Source: Xiphydria camelus (lineage: Eukaryota > Arthropoda > Insecta > Hymenoptera > Xiphydriidae). Taken from it: 64,000 bases of DNA. The notes beneath the pieces were generated by a model. That model was given only the letters and a program-made list of their open reading frames with translations. It did no database searches and was not told the DNA's origin. The stretch lies in NCBI GenBank assembly GCA_963678675.1, contig OY783195.1, positions 29,437,385-29,501,384 of the forward strand. The letters run 5' to 3'. The position numbers and the translations under genes were made by a program. Of this stretch, positions 24,301 to 32,910 are shown piece by piece (position 1 is the first letter of the stretch; every line of letters starts with the position of its first letter).

Positions 24301-27300
24301 GACGTGTACGATGGTCAGCCTTGTTTTCCGCCCGGATAGATTATCTCCGTCGGACCCGTTCATCGAGATTATACCTATACATCAGCGACGGCGGCGGTGG
24401 TAGCGGCGGCAAGGCAAAAGGAACAAAAGTCAGATTTCCGATAAAAGTCATTTTGGCTGTAGACTTGCGTTGGTTTGCCTTGCAGCTGCAGATATATGGA
24501 CCGTCTAAAGGCTAATTAATACAAAACGTGTTTTAATCCATTAGTGCTCGGAATCGTTTTCAGTTGCCAGACAATTTTTATATGCGTATATTGAATTAAT
24601 TGTTTTCTAAGATTTTTAGAAATTAGTTTCAGAAATTGCATTCTTTTTTAATAAAATCACACTTCCAGGGACATTTTTTAAACAATACGAAAATCCTGAA
24701 TCCAGTGTCTTAAAGCAGAAATTCCTCGGCTATACTAAAGTTGCTGGCGAGCAATAGCGGGTTAAATTCTGATGAATATTGCGTTGAAATACTCTTATGT
24801 GAAAAATGAAATTTATCAAACATTTACGTATTTGATAGAAGAGCATTAATTTGCCGTCGTGTTGCTCCGTGTTAAAAGCAAAATGACGGAATTATCGGGT
24901 TAAATTTACATCCAGCACATATGTGAAATATGCGTTCCCTCTTCGGCGGATAGCGCGGATTCGTCCGCGAATTGATATCGCGACGGAAACTCACCGCGCG
25001 AGAGAGTCGGCCACATTTTTTTTTTCGGATACAGTTAAATAACGGCCGACCCAGCGCGAGCTAGGGTTCTGTAAATATTTGGCGACGTATATTTATCGAC
25101 GCGGCGGTGTATTGCACGCGTATACACGCGGAATACCTATTCGTTGGTCGGTGGTGAGAAGCGACGCGGGGGCCGGCAGATCCCGGGACGGCAACTGTAT
25201 GGCGGATCGGTAGGCTCCTAGATCTGCCGATCTAAAAATACGCGACTCGATAAACTCAAGGGTATCGGCCTTTCGTCGTTCGTCCGTTGGTTTGAAGTTG
25301 ACTCGCTGACCAATCTTGCTTTTTTTCGATGAACTTCTTCTCCCCGATGTCGGGCTTTCCACCTTTAGCGCTATAGCTTTAGAGGACTTATCTAATTCTG
25401 CAGTTCAAAAGTCTCGCCTTCAGTGTTACCACATGCGTGCGAAACGATGGCTTCGTAAATTAAAATTGTCTAGTGGTACACACACCATGTGAGATTAAAC
25501 TTAGACGCCAGGGGGGAAAGAAACTCGAAACACTATTGTCTCATTATTTATGGATTTTTGGCCTATATCGATATAAGACTTTGTTGTAGATGAAAATATA
25601 ATCCTCAAAAAAGTATTATACCAAAATGAGACAGAAGTTCCTAGATAACGAGATAATAGTGATTCGAGCTTCTTTCCTGGCGAGTAAGTTTAGCTTCATA
25701 CGGTAAAGTCAAATCTTGCGTAACGTCAATTCGAAGAGACCTCAGCTTGGATCTGAAAGCTCTCGGTACCCGACCTACGTGACTGCACGAACGAGAGAGA
25801 ATGTGTGGTAATCGGTGGGGAGGAGTCGCGCGATCGTTAGAAATCTCCTCTTGGACACCTTCCTAAGTATCCCGCGAAGCACGTAGGAGGTATTCACACG
25901 ATAGTCACTTTACTTTATTCGAATTGACGTGAAACGGGATAACTAACGTTCCACAGTGGCTGCTTAATGTTACTACGATTGATTAATTTCGAAAATTCAT
26001 TTGCTCGAGAACGGCGTAATCAATTGTTGGCAAAAATCTCATAAAGGGAAATCAGCATTTATACAAATTTTATTTTATTGGAATATGTGCAAGTTACCGG
26101 ATGACTATAAGTCATACAGCAATCTGTACTTCAATTGATGTAGAATCTTCTGAAATGGGGGGAAATAATCGAATTCTCGATAGGCATTCTCAACCGAAGT
26201 ATTCTCGAATTTTTATTCTTTCAAAGCATGATGGCAATAACGAATGTCGAAAACCAACCGAACATATTATCACTTTTTGCGTAAAAGGAAACGGGACATC
26301 GAGAAATGAATTGCCGAGCATCCTTTCGAAATTTTAGCGAATTATATTAGAGTTCTTAAACTTCCAAAAAATTTTTTAAAATATCCGCCTGAGTGAATAC
26401 CAACTTTATCGCATGAATAGACGCGGGGAATCGAGAAATGAATTATCAAGCATCCTCCCAAAATTCGATCAAAGGATTCCCCAATACTTAAATAAAATGC
26501 ATACCTATATATATAATAATGTGTAGCTGGTACGAATTTTTCATCCTCCCTATGACGTCATTAACATCTCATGAATTCGATGGTGCATTCGGGTGTATAG
26601 TAGCTCAAGTTCCGAAAGAGTTTCCAAGTATAGCACTCGAAAAAATAGATGTTCCAGAAGATGACGTCTCTTCAGACACGATCCAACCGTCAGACCGCCG
26701 TTTCGTTTTCGTCAAAGGCGAAGAGGAAGAGGAACTTCTTTCTTTTTCATCTCACACTCAAAGAAACGACGTACTCGACGTCGTACGCGATCTAAATCTA
26801 GAAGAGTGCGGCGAATCGTTCTGTAGAGGCTCGTCTGGAGGCATTAAAGTTTTAAGGGGCTCTTCTCTATCCACGAAGGACTTTATCTGGCGTTTATTGA
26901 GGATAACTCAATAACCGATCGTAGGCTGCTACGCTTCACGTGATTGCCTTTGGATTTTATTACATATCACATTAAAGCACAGAAGGAGTTCTTGATAAAG
27001 TGTTTAATCTTTATCTGCTTCAGTTTATTTTATGGATCTAAAATTACTTTCTTTCATTGCTTCTCTCGTTGTTTCGAATAGTTTTGATGTAACAGTTTAT
27101 TCCAATTAATGTGTTACAATGTGAAAGAATGTGTAGTAATTTGTTGAAATTCGTTTTGATAGTAGAGGAAAAGTGAAAAGGACATTGTAAATCATCCGTC
27201 TGTATTTAAGCTGTGGGTGTGAAGTTTAAATACCCTCTCAGAGAGAGCGGAATGATTATTTTGAATTTCATTCAGTTTAGACGAGATTATTTGAAACAAA

Positions 27301-27831
27301 ATAGACGAGCACGACAATTAGTAGAGGTAACGTACCTATACTGCAGGGAACTCTAGTTTTGATTTACGAGCACATTAAGTTCCCTCTATTCGTAACTATG
27401 TATACGAGTTTACGTACGTTGTGATTTATACAACGCATTTGTGTGTACCTACGTAGATGGGAATGATATCGTGATGGTGGTTGAATAGATTTCAAATTTA
27501 TGGACTGTCATTGCTCCATTATTAATAGCGTGCTGAAACTGCGGTATTTTCAGCACAGTATTTCAATCTAAAAATCGATTATCTGTTGCATCCTGCGTAA
27601 TAGAATGAGGGAAGTAATATCTTTGATGCTGACCTATCGCATCGAGAAATTAATTAAAGTGACCAAATAAGCAAAGGGTCTTTACTTTCTAAATCAGGAA
27701 TAATAAAAATCTCTCTCCCCCTTTCGTTTCTTCCAGGACTAGAGAATGCAACCACCCTGCCCGACTCCCGATTGAAAGCCTCTTGTAGCGGACCGCGTTA
27801 TGTGAGAGAAATGTGCGGTGAAAAGTTTTAG
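8252..27831 (+). CDS. Gene A: single-pass membrane protein, His/Gln-rich N-terminus, 373 aa, four coding exons
   Basis: Coding exons are 8252-8705, 10630-10894, 13242-13549 and 27737-27831. All junctions are GT-AG, phases match (1, 2, 1), and the total is 374 codons with the stop. Residues 1-75 are Ala/Ser/Arg-rich; 79-118 are mostly His and Gln; 153-175 are Arg/Ser-rich; 241-265 are acidic; 280-290 is a run of Lys/Arg. One hydrophobic segment at about 312-333 (starting WTIVATACLL) follows Arg, so the long N-terminal part should be cytosolic and the last 40 residues, with an N-glycosylation site (NAT) and two Cys, extracellular or lumenal. I do not recognise a named family. The last exon has a strong pyrimidine tract, but the phase also fits the exons at 29970 and 31319, so alternative ends shared with gene B are possible. 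An in-frame TGA at 8192 bounds the start; ATG at 8261 is a second choice. Confidence 0.68.
9869..10462. mobile_element. MITE, family A, split by a nested MITE
   Basis: The left arm runs from GAAGAAAAAGGATTA to about 10016; the right arm from about 10310 to TAATCCTTTTTCTCCGTG at 10462. The arms mirror each other (CCTCGAGGTGAAACATTGAA / CAATATTTCACCTCGAGG). Related copies occur at 14341 and 22936. It lies in gene A intron 1. Confidence 0.8.
10017..10309. mobile_element. MITE, family B, inserted in the family A copy
   Basis: The ends are CACGGAGAAAAATGATTTTG and CAAAATAATCCTTTTCCGTC (inverted). The interior pairs ATATTATCTATGG with GGATAATATTTTTATC. It aligns with the copy at 33459-33692. Comparison with the intact arm at 14.4 kb shows that it interrupts the host element. 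Confidence 0.8.
10630..10894 (+). CDS. Gene A exon 2
   Basis: The acceptor TTTGTCGCAG precedes it and the donor CT-GTGAGT follows. It reads KEKRRASEHPPRSPRKRRRH and later TTDLELPGIDGDQELALINF. It supplies residues 153-239 with split codons at both ends, which fit exons 1 and 3 exactly. Confidence 0.7.
11100..11680. other. Intronic CpG-rich DNA, no exon recognised
   Basis: A moderately CpG-rich part of gene A intron 2. Open frames on both strands have no domain-like content. Confidence 0.4.
11685..11960. mobile_element. MITE-like repeat, family I
   Basis: It shares TTATTCACATCGAA, TTTTAATCGAGTAT, CTAGTAGAACAT-like words and a closing TAGACCTT-CTCTGGGT with 21004-21280, in the same order. Within this copy the segment TTCGATGTGAATAAAT appears in both orientations, suggesting a partial self-duplication. 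Confidence 0.6.
12733..13195. mobile_element. MITE, family C, split by a nested family D MITE
   Basis: The left arm starts CACAGAGAAAATTGAATAGT; the right arm ends TCAATTATCTCCGCG before TA. Arms GACAGCTTCGACAATACCGT and its mirror pair. It corresponds to the intact family C copy at 14525-14742 and ends 46 bases before gene A exon 3. Confidence 0.75.
12816..13044. mobile_element. MITE, family D, inserted in family C
   Basis: It starts CACCGAGGGAAGAATG and ends CTTTTTCAGAGTG, the mirror of its start. It aligns with the solitary copy at 1578-1796 (GTTAATAATT, ATTCGTTGAGCC, TATTAGAATG). Flanking family C sequence resumes immediately on both sides. Confidence 0.75.
13242..13549 (+). CDS. Gene A exon 3 (acidic stretch, basic cluster, membrane segment)
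   Basis: It starts after TTGCGCAG and codes for KIHYDEDDYLALNLEDELEE, a polybasic cluster, then the only membrane segment of gene A and the start of the tail (RMAPIIDDM). It ends ATGG before GTGAGC in phase 1. Read-through past the donor stays open to 13776, but that extension has no matching features and is taken as intron. Confidence 0.7.
14341..14857. mobile_element. MITE, family A, split by a nested family C MITE
   Basis: It is bounded by TA on both sides (14339-14340 and 14858-14859), with ends CACGGAGAGAAAGAGGATTA and CAATCCTTCTTCTCCGTG. Arms CTCGAGGTGAAACATTGAA / TTCAATGCTTCGCCTCGAG mirror. It lies in gene A intron 3. Confidence 0.85.
14525..14742. mobile_element. MITE, family C, with TA target duplication
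   Basis: The ends are CACTGAGAACATTGAATGGT and ATTCAATTTTCTCCGTG. TA flanks both ends. The interrupted host reads AAAGTA[insert]TACGTTGTGG, and the uninterrupted family A copy at about 10365 reads AAAGTACGCCGTGG: a clean empty-site comparison that fixes the insertion boundaries and the two-base duplication. Confidence 0.85.
14949..15006. repeat. Short tandem duplication
   Basis: Two copies of a unit of about 27 bp containing CATCCC-TCATCTTAAATATA, slightly diverged. Confidence 0.7.
15180..15900 (+). promoter_or_regulatory. CpG-rich promoter-like block in gene A intron 3
   Basis: A TATATATAG at about 15212 precedes about 650 bases of CpG-rich DNA with ATCAGTCG initiator-like sequence at about 15660. 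It could be an internal promoter or untranslated first exon (for example for gene B, 12 kb downstream). Open frames here look accidental. Transcription start data would be decisive. Confidence 0.3.
16698..16936. mobile_element. MITE, family F
   Basis: It starts CACAGAGATAATGAATTAG, contains ATTACTTGCGGCGTCGCAAG, and ends GATTTAATTAATTC plus a T-run and CTGTAGT. It matches 42874-43057 and the fragment at 512-590. Confidence 0.7.
17068..17325 (-). CDS. Possible small hypothetical protein, 85 aa, antisense in gene A intron 3
   Basis: The start ATG sits in a good context (CCACCATGT). The frame reads MSTTTSSNFGTSYLTRDFTT and ends DFLSCCKP with a stop. Composition is balanced, unlike the Arg/Ser-biased chance frames. 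There is no signal peptide, membrane segment or domain I recognise. It lies beside a 179-bp tandem duplication. It may well be a chance frame. Confidence 0.25.
   Translation of the reverse strand: MSTTTSSNFGTSYLTRDFTTLLRVPRENDRRNTTDRKRYATIYHSTDDIYNGPTANKVAGESAHSFEALHPVTSDATDFLSCCKP
17391..17748. repeat. Tandem duplication, two units of about 179 bp
   Basis: Both units carry TTTTGCT-CTCTGGATCT, CGTTATTT-ACGATTC, ATGTACGAA-TTCA, GAAAGTCAGG-AATCTTAT, CAGCGTG and end GTTCAGAGT-G-GCACG. Fairly diverged, collinear. Confidence 0.8.
17749..19775. other. Gene A intron 3, no feature recognised
   Basis: Unique-looking intronic DNA with a few CRE-like and TATA-like words. No exon with good splice sites in the phase gene A needs. 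Confidence 0.4.
19778..19860. mobile_element. Minimal mariner-like hairpin element
   Basis: Inverted ends TTAGGCTGCCGCAAAAG and TTTTTTCGGCAGCCTA surround a second inverted pair, ACACTTG / CAAGTGT, so the whole 83 bases fold into one hairpin with an AT-rich loop. The GGCTGCC-AAAAGTTT end resembles mariner termini (established pattern). AT-rich TA-containing flanks. Confidence 0.65.
21004..21280. mobile_element. MITE-like repeat, family I, second copy
   Basis: Collinear with 11685-11960. Near its start it carries a perfect small hairpin, TTGTCTAGA-CTTCATAA-TCTAGACAA (about 21023-21049). It ends CTAGACCTTTTCTTTGGGT. Confidence 0.6.
21281..22935. other. Gene A intron 3, TATA-like sites only
   Basis: TATAAATA occurs at 21517 and 22440. 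Neither has a well-spaced initiator. The open frame at 21563-21922 has no recognisable content. An inverted CGAAATG-TATTTATAA-like pair occurs near 22010-22080. Confidence 0.35.
22936..23211. mobile_element. MITE, family A, uninterrupted copy
   Basis: Ends CACGGAGAAAAAGGATTA and TACTCCTTTTTCTCCGT; arms CTCCTCGAGGTAAAACATTG / CAATGTTTCACTTCGAGGAG; inner pair TTTATACGGTAAAATTTACC. It is intact and about 276 bp, so it gives the size of the family before nesting. Confidence 0.85.
24255..24298. repeat. (TC)n microsatellite
   Basis: About 21 uninterrupted TC dinucleotides in gene A intron 3. Confidence 0.95.
25495..25693. mobile_element. Palindromic MITE-like element
   Basis: TTAAACTTAGACGCCAGG at the left mirrors CCTGGCGAGTAAGTTTA at the right. 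The arms continue AAAGAAACTCGAAACACTAT / AATAGTGATTCGAGCTTCTT. The words TCATTACTTATG-like and GGCTAAATT recur at 57.48 kb, hinting at a dispersed family. Confidence 0.7.
26285..26470. repeat. Degenerate direct duplication
   Basis: ATCGAGAAATGAATT-CC/TC-AGCATCCT occurs twice about 135 bases apart, followed by CGAAATT / CAAAATT. Partial duplication just upstream of the small reading frame at 26519. Confidence 0.55.
26519..26914 (+). CDS. Possible small acidic protein, 131 aa, inside gene A intron 3
   Basis: The ATG at 26519 opens a 131-codon frame in DNA that is otherwise fairly AT-rich and stop-rich. It reads acidic and Ser-rich, including KIDVPEDDVSSDTIQPSDRR, an EEEEE run and DVLDVVRDLNLEECGESF. 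No membrane segment, signal peptide or domain is recognised. It could be a nested small gene, an unlinked exon or chance. Codon use does not look biased to a degree that decides it. Confidence 0.3.
   Translation: MCSWYEFFILPMTSLTSHEFDGAFGCIVAQVPKEFPSIALEKIDVPEDDVSSDTIQPSDRRFVFVKGEEEEELLSFSSHTQRNDVLDVVRDLNLEECGESFCRGSSGGIKVLRGSSLSTKDFIWRLLRITQ
27737..27831 (+). CDS. Gene A exon 4 (C-terminal tail and stop)
   Basis: A long pyrimidine tract (CTCCCCCTTTCGTTTCTTCC) leads to the AG at 27735-27736. In the phase demanded by exon 3 it reads GLENATTLPDSRLKASCSG, then PRYVREMCGEKF and TAG. It contains an NAT glycosylation sequon and two Cys that could pair. Confidence 0.6.
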
Positions 27832-28290
27832 CGATGAAATTGCGGGGAGTGAACGATGTAGAGCTCTCGCCGGAATCGTACGACTAAATACTATTTATAT
27901 CTACCTAGAGGATCACTTATATCTGGAGATATATGCATCACACACACACACACATGAACCACCAAGTATTTCACCATTGGGACCACGAAAAATTCGATTG
28001 AGATAAAACTTAGTTCGATTTGTATTGAGAATCCGACCAAAACAGAGTGCAATTACATAAAATAAGAAAAATTATTAATCAATAAGCACGGCTTAAACTT
28101 TTCCATAGAACGATTAAGCGGAACGAACGATTTCAACGTTCAGAAGATGAAGAGGACCAATCTATCGACAGTAGACTTTCATAAATCCCTTTGCCCACAC
28201 AATAACGAATTATAGTTACATTAAAAACAATTACTACGAGATATCAGAATATTAGTTCTCTCTATCTATAAACAAATAGGAGAAGAAAGG

Positions 28291-28296
28291 ATGTGA
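28291..28296 (+). promoter_or_regulatory. Start-stop minimal uORF (ATG TGA) ahead of gene B
   Basis: ATG followed directly by TGA, 35 bases before the gene B start codon and in another frame. It has the same hexamer as ahead of gene A. The role is inferred, and transcription of this leader is not shown. Confidence 0.35.
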
Positions 28297-28331
28297 AAAA
28301 GTTCCTTGTACGTCTCCATTGTAATGCAAAA

Positions 28332-31300
28332 ATGGATCATTCATATCCAACGGAATACGAGCGCAATCGACAGCTGTCGAACGCTTCCGAGGAACGTATA
28401 GTGTTTTACATCGATGATATGTCGACGAATCAATACCGCGACTCGGAATACGCGCAACAGCAAGATCGGAGTGGGACTCACGGTCTGTATCCTCCCAACT
28501 TTGACGATGGACTAAATCGCTCCAATTCCGTCTACTCTCAGTCCGGGAAACCAGGACGTTCTCGTCACGATTCGAATGGGCGACGCAGCAGCATCCATGC
28601 TGGTCGGTCCAGAGCTAACAGTTACAGCAGGCCTACGCCTCTAGGTAGGACATAATTTGTGGAAGCTTTTTTTCAATAGTGAAAGGAAATAGGAATTATA
28701 CTTGCCACAGTGTTTAATGATAAATCGATCAAAAAGTCTATTCACGAAGCATTATTTTCAATTCCAATTATCTGATTATCCACGTACCCTAGTCCTAGAT
28801 CGATGTGACATACTTTTTTCTAGACCACACTTTGATCTATAAAGTTCTACATCGATATAGGTCAAAAGTTCACGGGTAATGAGGTAATTGTAATAAAAGA
28901 GGATGCTGCTGTTGTCGCGTTGGTTGCTTTTTACTCAAGGTACAGATGTACAGTCATGAAAAAGAGAGAAACGAGTTCTTCAGCGCTCGAGCAAATTTAT
29001 AAGCTTCACACAGGAGGCGGTCGCGAATCGGGCGAAAGGTTAGACGTGGAAAAATACACCCGGTAGCGCTTAAATACATTCGAATCCCTCGGCACCGATT
29101 GGCAGCGTAATCAAATCTCACCGCGAAGTCCGGGTGTCTGGAGTAACGTACGGGTGAAGCGTCGGAGGGTGTATTGCGTACATGCAAAGGGTTTTTCGTG
29201 TTCGCATAAAGGGGGGTCGCTTTGAAGCGGTGTCGACGAGATGCCGTGAATAGGAGGAGCGAGTTTATCGCGGGAAGCTGTCGGCTTGGGTCCTCGTTTC
29301 AACGGTTTAAAGGCTTATCCTGTATATATACATGTGGGAACATAGATATCTGCACGCGGGTGACGACGAGAGCTCGCGTTGGATATCGTTATCTCTCGTA
29401 TCAATCTCGCGGTTTTTCACCCTTTCTCCCCGCTTTTCACTTTTCGGCAGGTTCGAGGGATCGATACACCTCGGCCTTCGGTACGGAGTGAATTTTTTAT
29501 ATTTCTGATATATGCATAGGTGGTTTGATGGAACGTTAGCTACGAGAGTTTTTTTCAAGAGGAAAATTGTAGAGAAATAATTCTAAAGGGAATTTTTTAA
29601 ATACACACATGTGGGAAGTTATTAACATTAATACAAGCTTGATTCGACAAAGTCGGTTCCAGCTAACGCATGATTACATATGTGACGTACAAGTGACATG
29701 CAATTTCCTGCTCATGAATACAATTGCGATGTGATAGCGCTGCAACATTAATGCGTAGGAAATTGTGCATCACGTGTACATTTTGCGCAATGACATTTTC
29801 ATTAATAATGAGCAACCATCGAACGACCTCCCTTACTTTTTTGACATGATTCAAATGATCGAATGAGAACAACCAATTTCGTCGTGTTCGGCGGTAAGGC
29901 TGGCACATTTTCGGGTCCCTCTTTTTCTCTCATCGTGACATTTCAATATCTCGAATCGACGACCCTCAGGCGACGGACGGAGGGCGAGCGTCTCCAGAAA
30001 GGGAAAATCGCGAAGAGCGAGTAGCGCGCGACGGAAGGACTCCGTGCGTCCGGCGAGGACGTCAGTCGGACGCAATAAGGCCCCCGTGCGCAACATTATG
30101 AAGGATCCGGCGGCGGTCCAGCAGGCAAGGCGGCACCGCAGGATCGCCATGATCATTTTGGGAACCTTCGCTTTCCTCGTGGTCGCCTCGGTGCTGGTCG
30201 TAGTGGTTACTCTGACGCACAGCTCCTTTCACAGTCCACCGACTGGTTCGAAGGATCTGGCGGAGCATCGGGCTCAAAGTAACTCAGGTAAAAATGTCCG
30301 CTTTCAGCCAATACCTACTTCGACCGCGGTCGATCGTTTGAAAATAAATAATAAATAATAAAAGTCAGGAAGAATTGGGGCGAAACGGGTACACCGAGAA
30401 AAATAATTCGCTCGATCGAGGTAAACGTGTTTTTGAACAGTCCTGAGAGCACATTTAGTCGACTCAAAGAAATACCGATTTGATCCAAATGGTATTTAAT
30501 TAACTCAATAATTTTTATGTACGTCCAATCGATATTTATTCTGATAGAATACATGTGCTCTGAGCATGTGCTCAGACTATTCAAAAACACGTTTACTTCG
30601 ATCAAGCAGATTTTTTCCTCAGAGGCACTTAAGCCGCCCATATGACTAGTATAATTGTAGGTCGGAAGCGATCTGCCAACTTCGTCGAAATGTGTATCGG
30701 GGATGTTTCCTCGGCGATATCGTCGTGACGAGTTCATGAATCTTTCAAGAGATTTTTCTGTAGGCATTCGAGGAGAAACGTATCAATCGATCGAACGTTT
30801 GAATTGAATTAAATCCGGAAAGAAATGCTTTCCCGTGACTCTGGAACCTGACACTAACGTACCTAATCTGAGAACCCCGCAGGTCCACATAGAGAATAAA
30901 CCTCGATCGAAAAGGGGGGAAACACATCAACCGATCGAACTATTCGAATTGAATTTAATCTGGAAAGAAATGCTTTCCCGTGACTCTCGAACCTGACCCT
31001 AACGTAATCAGTTGACCCCGCAGGTCCACATGGAGAATAAACCTCGATCGAAAAAGGGGGAAACATATCAACCGATCGAACATTCGAATTGAATTAAATC
31101 TGGAAAGAGAAATGCTTTCCCGTGACTTTCGAATCTGACCCTGACGTAATCCAATCCCGCAGGCCCACGTAGAGAATAGACCTCGATCGGAAAATTCGGG
31201 GGTGTAAAACAGTCAAAATTATCCCGTTTCCCCGATAACGTACTCGTCGACCGACAAGTGACCTAACAGTGACCCGACGTCTCGACACCGCTTCGACTCG

Positions 31301-31398
31301 TCGATCGGTCCGTTTCAGTTCGCAAGGAGAACGAGGAGCTGCTGAACTCGCTGAACCGGGAAAGCACCGAGCCCGGGAACGCGACGGCCCCGCCCTGA
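28332..31398 (+). CDS. Gene B: single-pass membrane protein, 236 aa, three coding exons
   Basis: Coding exons are 28332-28644, 29970-30287 and 31319-31398; GT-AG junctions, all phase 1, 237 codons with the stop. Residues 1-104 are polar, Tyr/Ser/Asn/Arg-rich (SNASEERIVFYIDDMSTNQY; SRHDSNGRRSSIHAGRSRAN). Residues 106-160 are strongly basic with RRAS/RKDS-type kinase sites. One membrane segment, about 163-186 (IAMIILGTFAFLVVASVLVV), is followed by a short tail ending RESTEPGNATAPP with an NAT sequon. The basic residues before the segment predict a cytosolic N-terminus. The exon 2 acceptor at 29968-29969 (CGACCCTCAG) has a distant pyrimidine tract; a second phase-compatible AG at 30065 would give a shorter form. 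No named family recognised. Gene A has the same plan, so they may be tandem duplicates or alternative transcripts of one locus. Confidence 0.62.
28645..29969. other. Gene B intron 1
   Basis: Includes an AT-rich stretch with a TCTACATCGATATAGGTCAAA-like word also seen near 57.75 kb, and a CpG-rich middle (about 28980-29490) with no coding signal. Confidence 0.45.
30392..30626. mobile_element. Palindromic MITE in gene B intron 2
   Basis: TA then CACCGAGAAAAATAATTC; arms CGATCGAGGTAAACGTGTTT / AAACACGTTTACTTCGATC and GAGCACAT / ATGTGCTC mirror. The right end has degraded to TTTTTTCCTCAGAGGC. Confidence 0.75.
30773..31205. repeat. Minisatellite, three units of about 145 bp, beside the last gene B exon
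   Basis: Each unit runs CGATCGAAC, TTGAATT, AAATGCTTTCCCGTGACT, ACCTGAC, CCCGCAGG, CCACRTRGAGAATA and CCTCGATCG. The third unit has a short internal GA insertion. Each unit carries a CCCGCAGG acceptor-like word, which could supply decoy or alternative 3' splice sites. It lies 114 bases before the real acceptor at 31317-31318. Confidence 0.85.
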
Positions 31399-31784
31399 GA
31401 ATCGAATTTCGAGGAGGATGCGCCTACGCGTCTCGACTATCGTCGCGTTCGATGGAATTATTCCCAAGGCGAGAGAGGACGACGGGATCGGTGCCGCTGT
31501 TTTGCCGCGCCGCTGGACAACGCGGAAGGCGGAAGTTCGTGGGCGGAGGGTATACGAGCCATCCGGTCTTACGGCGAGTGCGCGGAGACCGAGTGTATTC
31601 AGCAGGAAGCGTTTCCGAGAAATTGCGGATTTTTCCTCCCGCAAGAGAGCCTCGCGAGAGAGGAGACCGGTTGGATCGTTCGTCGTCGAAAGAGATGTAT
31701 TTGTTAGCTATAAAGTGACCTTGGATTTTTGCAAGGTTCCCAGGACGGAAAGGAGCGCATAACTGACAAATATTCGTTGTTAAG

Positions 31785-31997
31785 GTAAAAGTGGGACAGA
31801 TGCCGCAGTTTCTGTAACTTTGAACTCGATTATCTCGAAACGCAGTGGAGATACGTGAAAAATGCGTAGTAACTTTTTTACGGTAAAAATATAGATAAAC
31901 ACTTTTTATTTAAATTTTTTTTCGATACCTGCAATCAATTTCGAGATAATCGATTTTGAACTTGCTCTTCAATCCGCGGCGTCTATCCCACTTTTAC
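31785..31997. mobile_element. Palindromic MITE with 22-bp ends
   Basis: GTAAAAGTGGGACAGATGCC is mirrored by GGCGTCTATCCCACTTTTAC; inner pair TTGAACTCGATTATCTCGAA / TTCGAGATAATCGATTTTGA. The loop contains an AT-rich inverted pair. A family different from the CAC-GAGAAA group. Confidence 0.8.
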
Positions 31998-32363
31998 TCT
32001 AAATGTAAATACGCGATCGGAACGAGACGTTGGATGCCACCTGATGTGAGCGATGCGTTGATCGTTGACGCGACGTGTCGTTGGACTCGAGCGCGCGCGG
32101 TACACGAACGCAACGTTCAGCCGTGTGCTGCAGGGTATACCTATGACATTCCGTCGAAGAACTTTTCAGGGAGGTCATATATTCGCGGCAAGACTTTCGA
32201 AGGAGTTTTTCAAATTGCGCGTAGATGCCGAATTGGACAAAATTTGCGAAAATACTCCAGCTGTTTGGTATTTACCAAGCAGGCGGGAGATACGTATCGT
32301 CGGGTTGACGCGGTCGTGAAAAATGAACGTTGATTTTTCCAGATAAATATTGGCGCGTTGGAG

Positions 32364-32609
32364 ATGCAGAGCTTTCGGGCTTCAGGCGGAAAAATTCTAT
32401 ATAATTTGTACACGTGATCCGTATGTGGTTTTGGTCGTCTACGGATTACGTATAGATTTTTGAATGATTATATATAATTCGTATATAGTCTGTATATGAT
32501 TAATATAGAAATCATGTGTATATAATCCATGTATAACCAAAACCACATATGGATCATATAGAATTTTTTCGTTTGGGGTGTCGAATCTCCGGTATACAAG
32601 CTCTGCATT
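32364..32609. mobile_element. Palindromic MITE
   Basis: ATGCAGAGCTT at the left mirrors AAGCTCTGCAT at the right; arms GGAAAAATTCTATA / ATATAGAATTTTTTC and GATCCGTATGTGGTTTTGGT / ACCAAAACCACATATGGATC. The AT-rich centre contains several TATATAAT words. Confidence 0.8.
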
Positions 32610-32719
32610 ATGGCTGCACTAATTTTTATACCAACGATACCTGAGGCTGAAGTAAAATCGCAGGAGCTCCGACGAAATTGCATCGATGCATCTTCCGTGT
32701 AAAAAGATTACAAGTATTA

Positions 32720-32910
32720 CTCTGAGAAAAAACAATGCAGTAGATTCGATTAAATCGCCTGGGGGAATGCGGATTCTGTTACTCGGACTAACATGGACTC
32801 TGCAGCCTGTTTCCTTCGAATATTATAATTATTAGTCGAAGCAAATAATCCGACATTCCCCCACCCGTAAACGCCGATTCAATTGAATATATCATTTCTT
32901 TTTCTCTGTG
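32720..32910. mobile_element. MITE, family E, with TA flanks
   Basis: Ends CTCTGAGAAAAAACAATGCA and TTTCTTTTTCTCTGTG before TA; arms GATTCGATTAAATCGCC-GGGGGAATG / CATTCCCCC-CGCCGATTCAATTGAA. Arm sequences match those at 45918-46140 and 593-790. Confidence 0.75.

Noticed and set aside
30745..31288. Repeated minus-strand frames rich in Phe/Ser/Arg
   Set aside because: They are translations of the 145-bp minisatellite, not genes.
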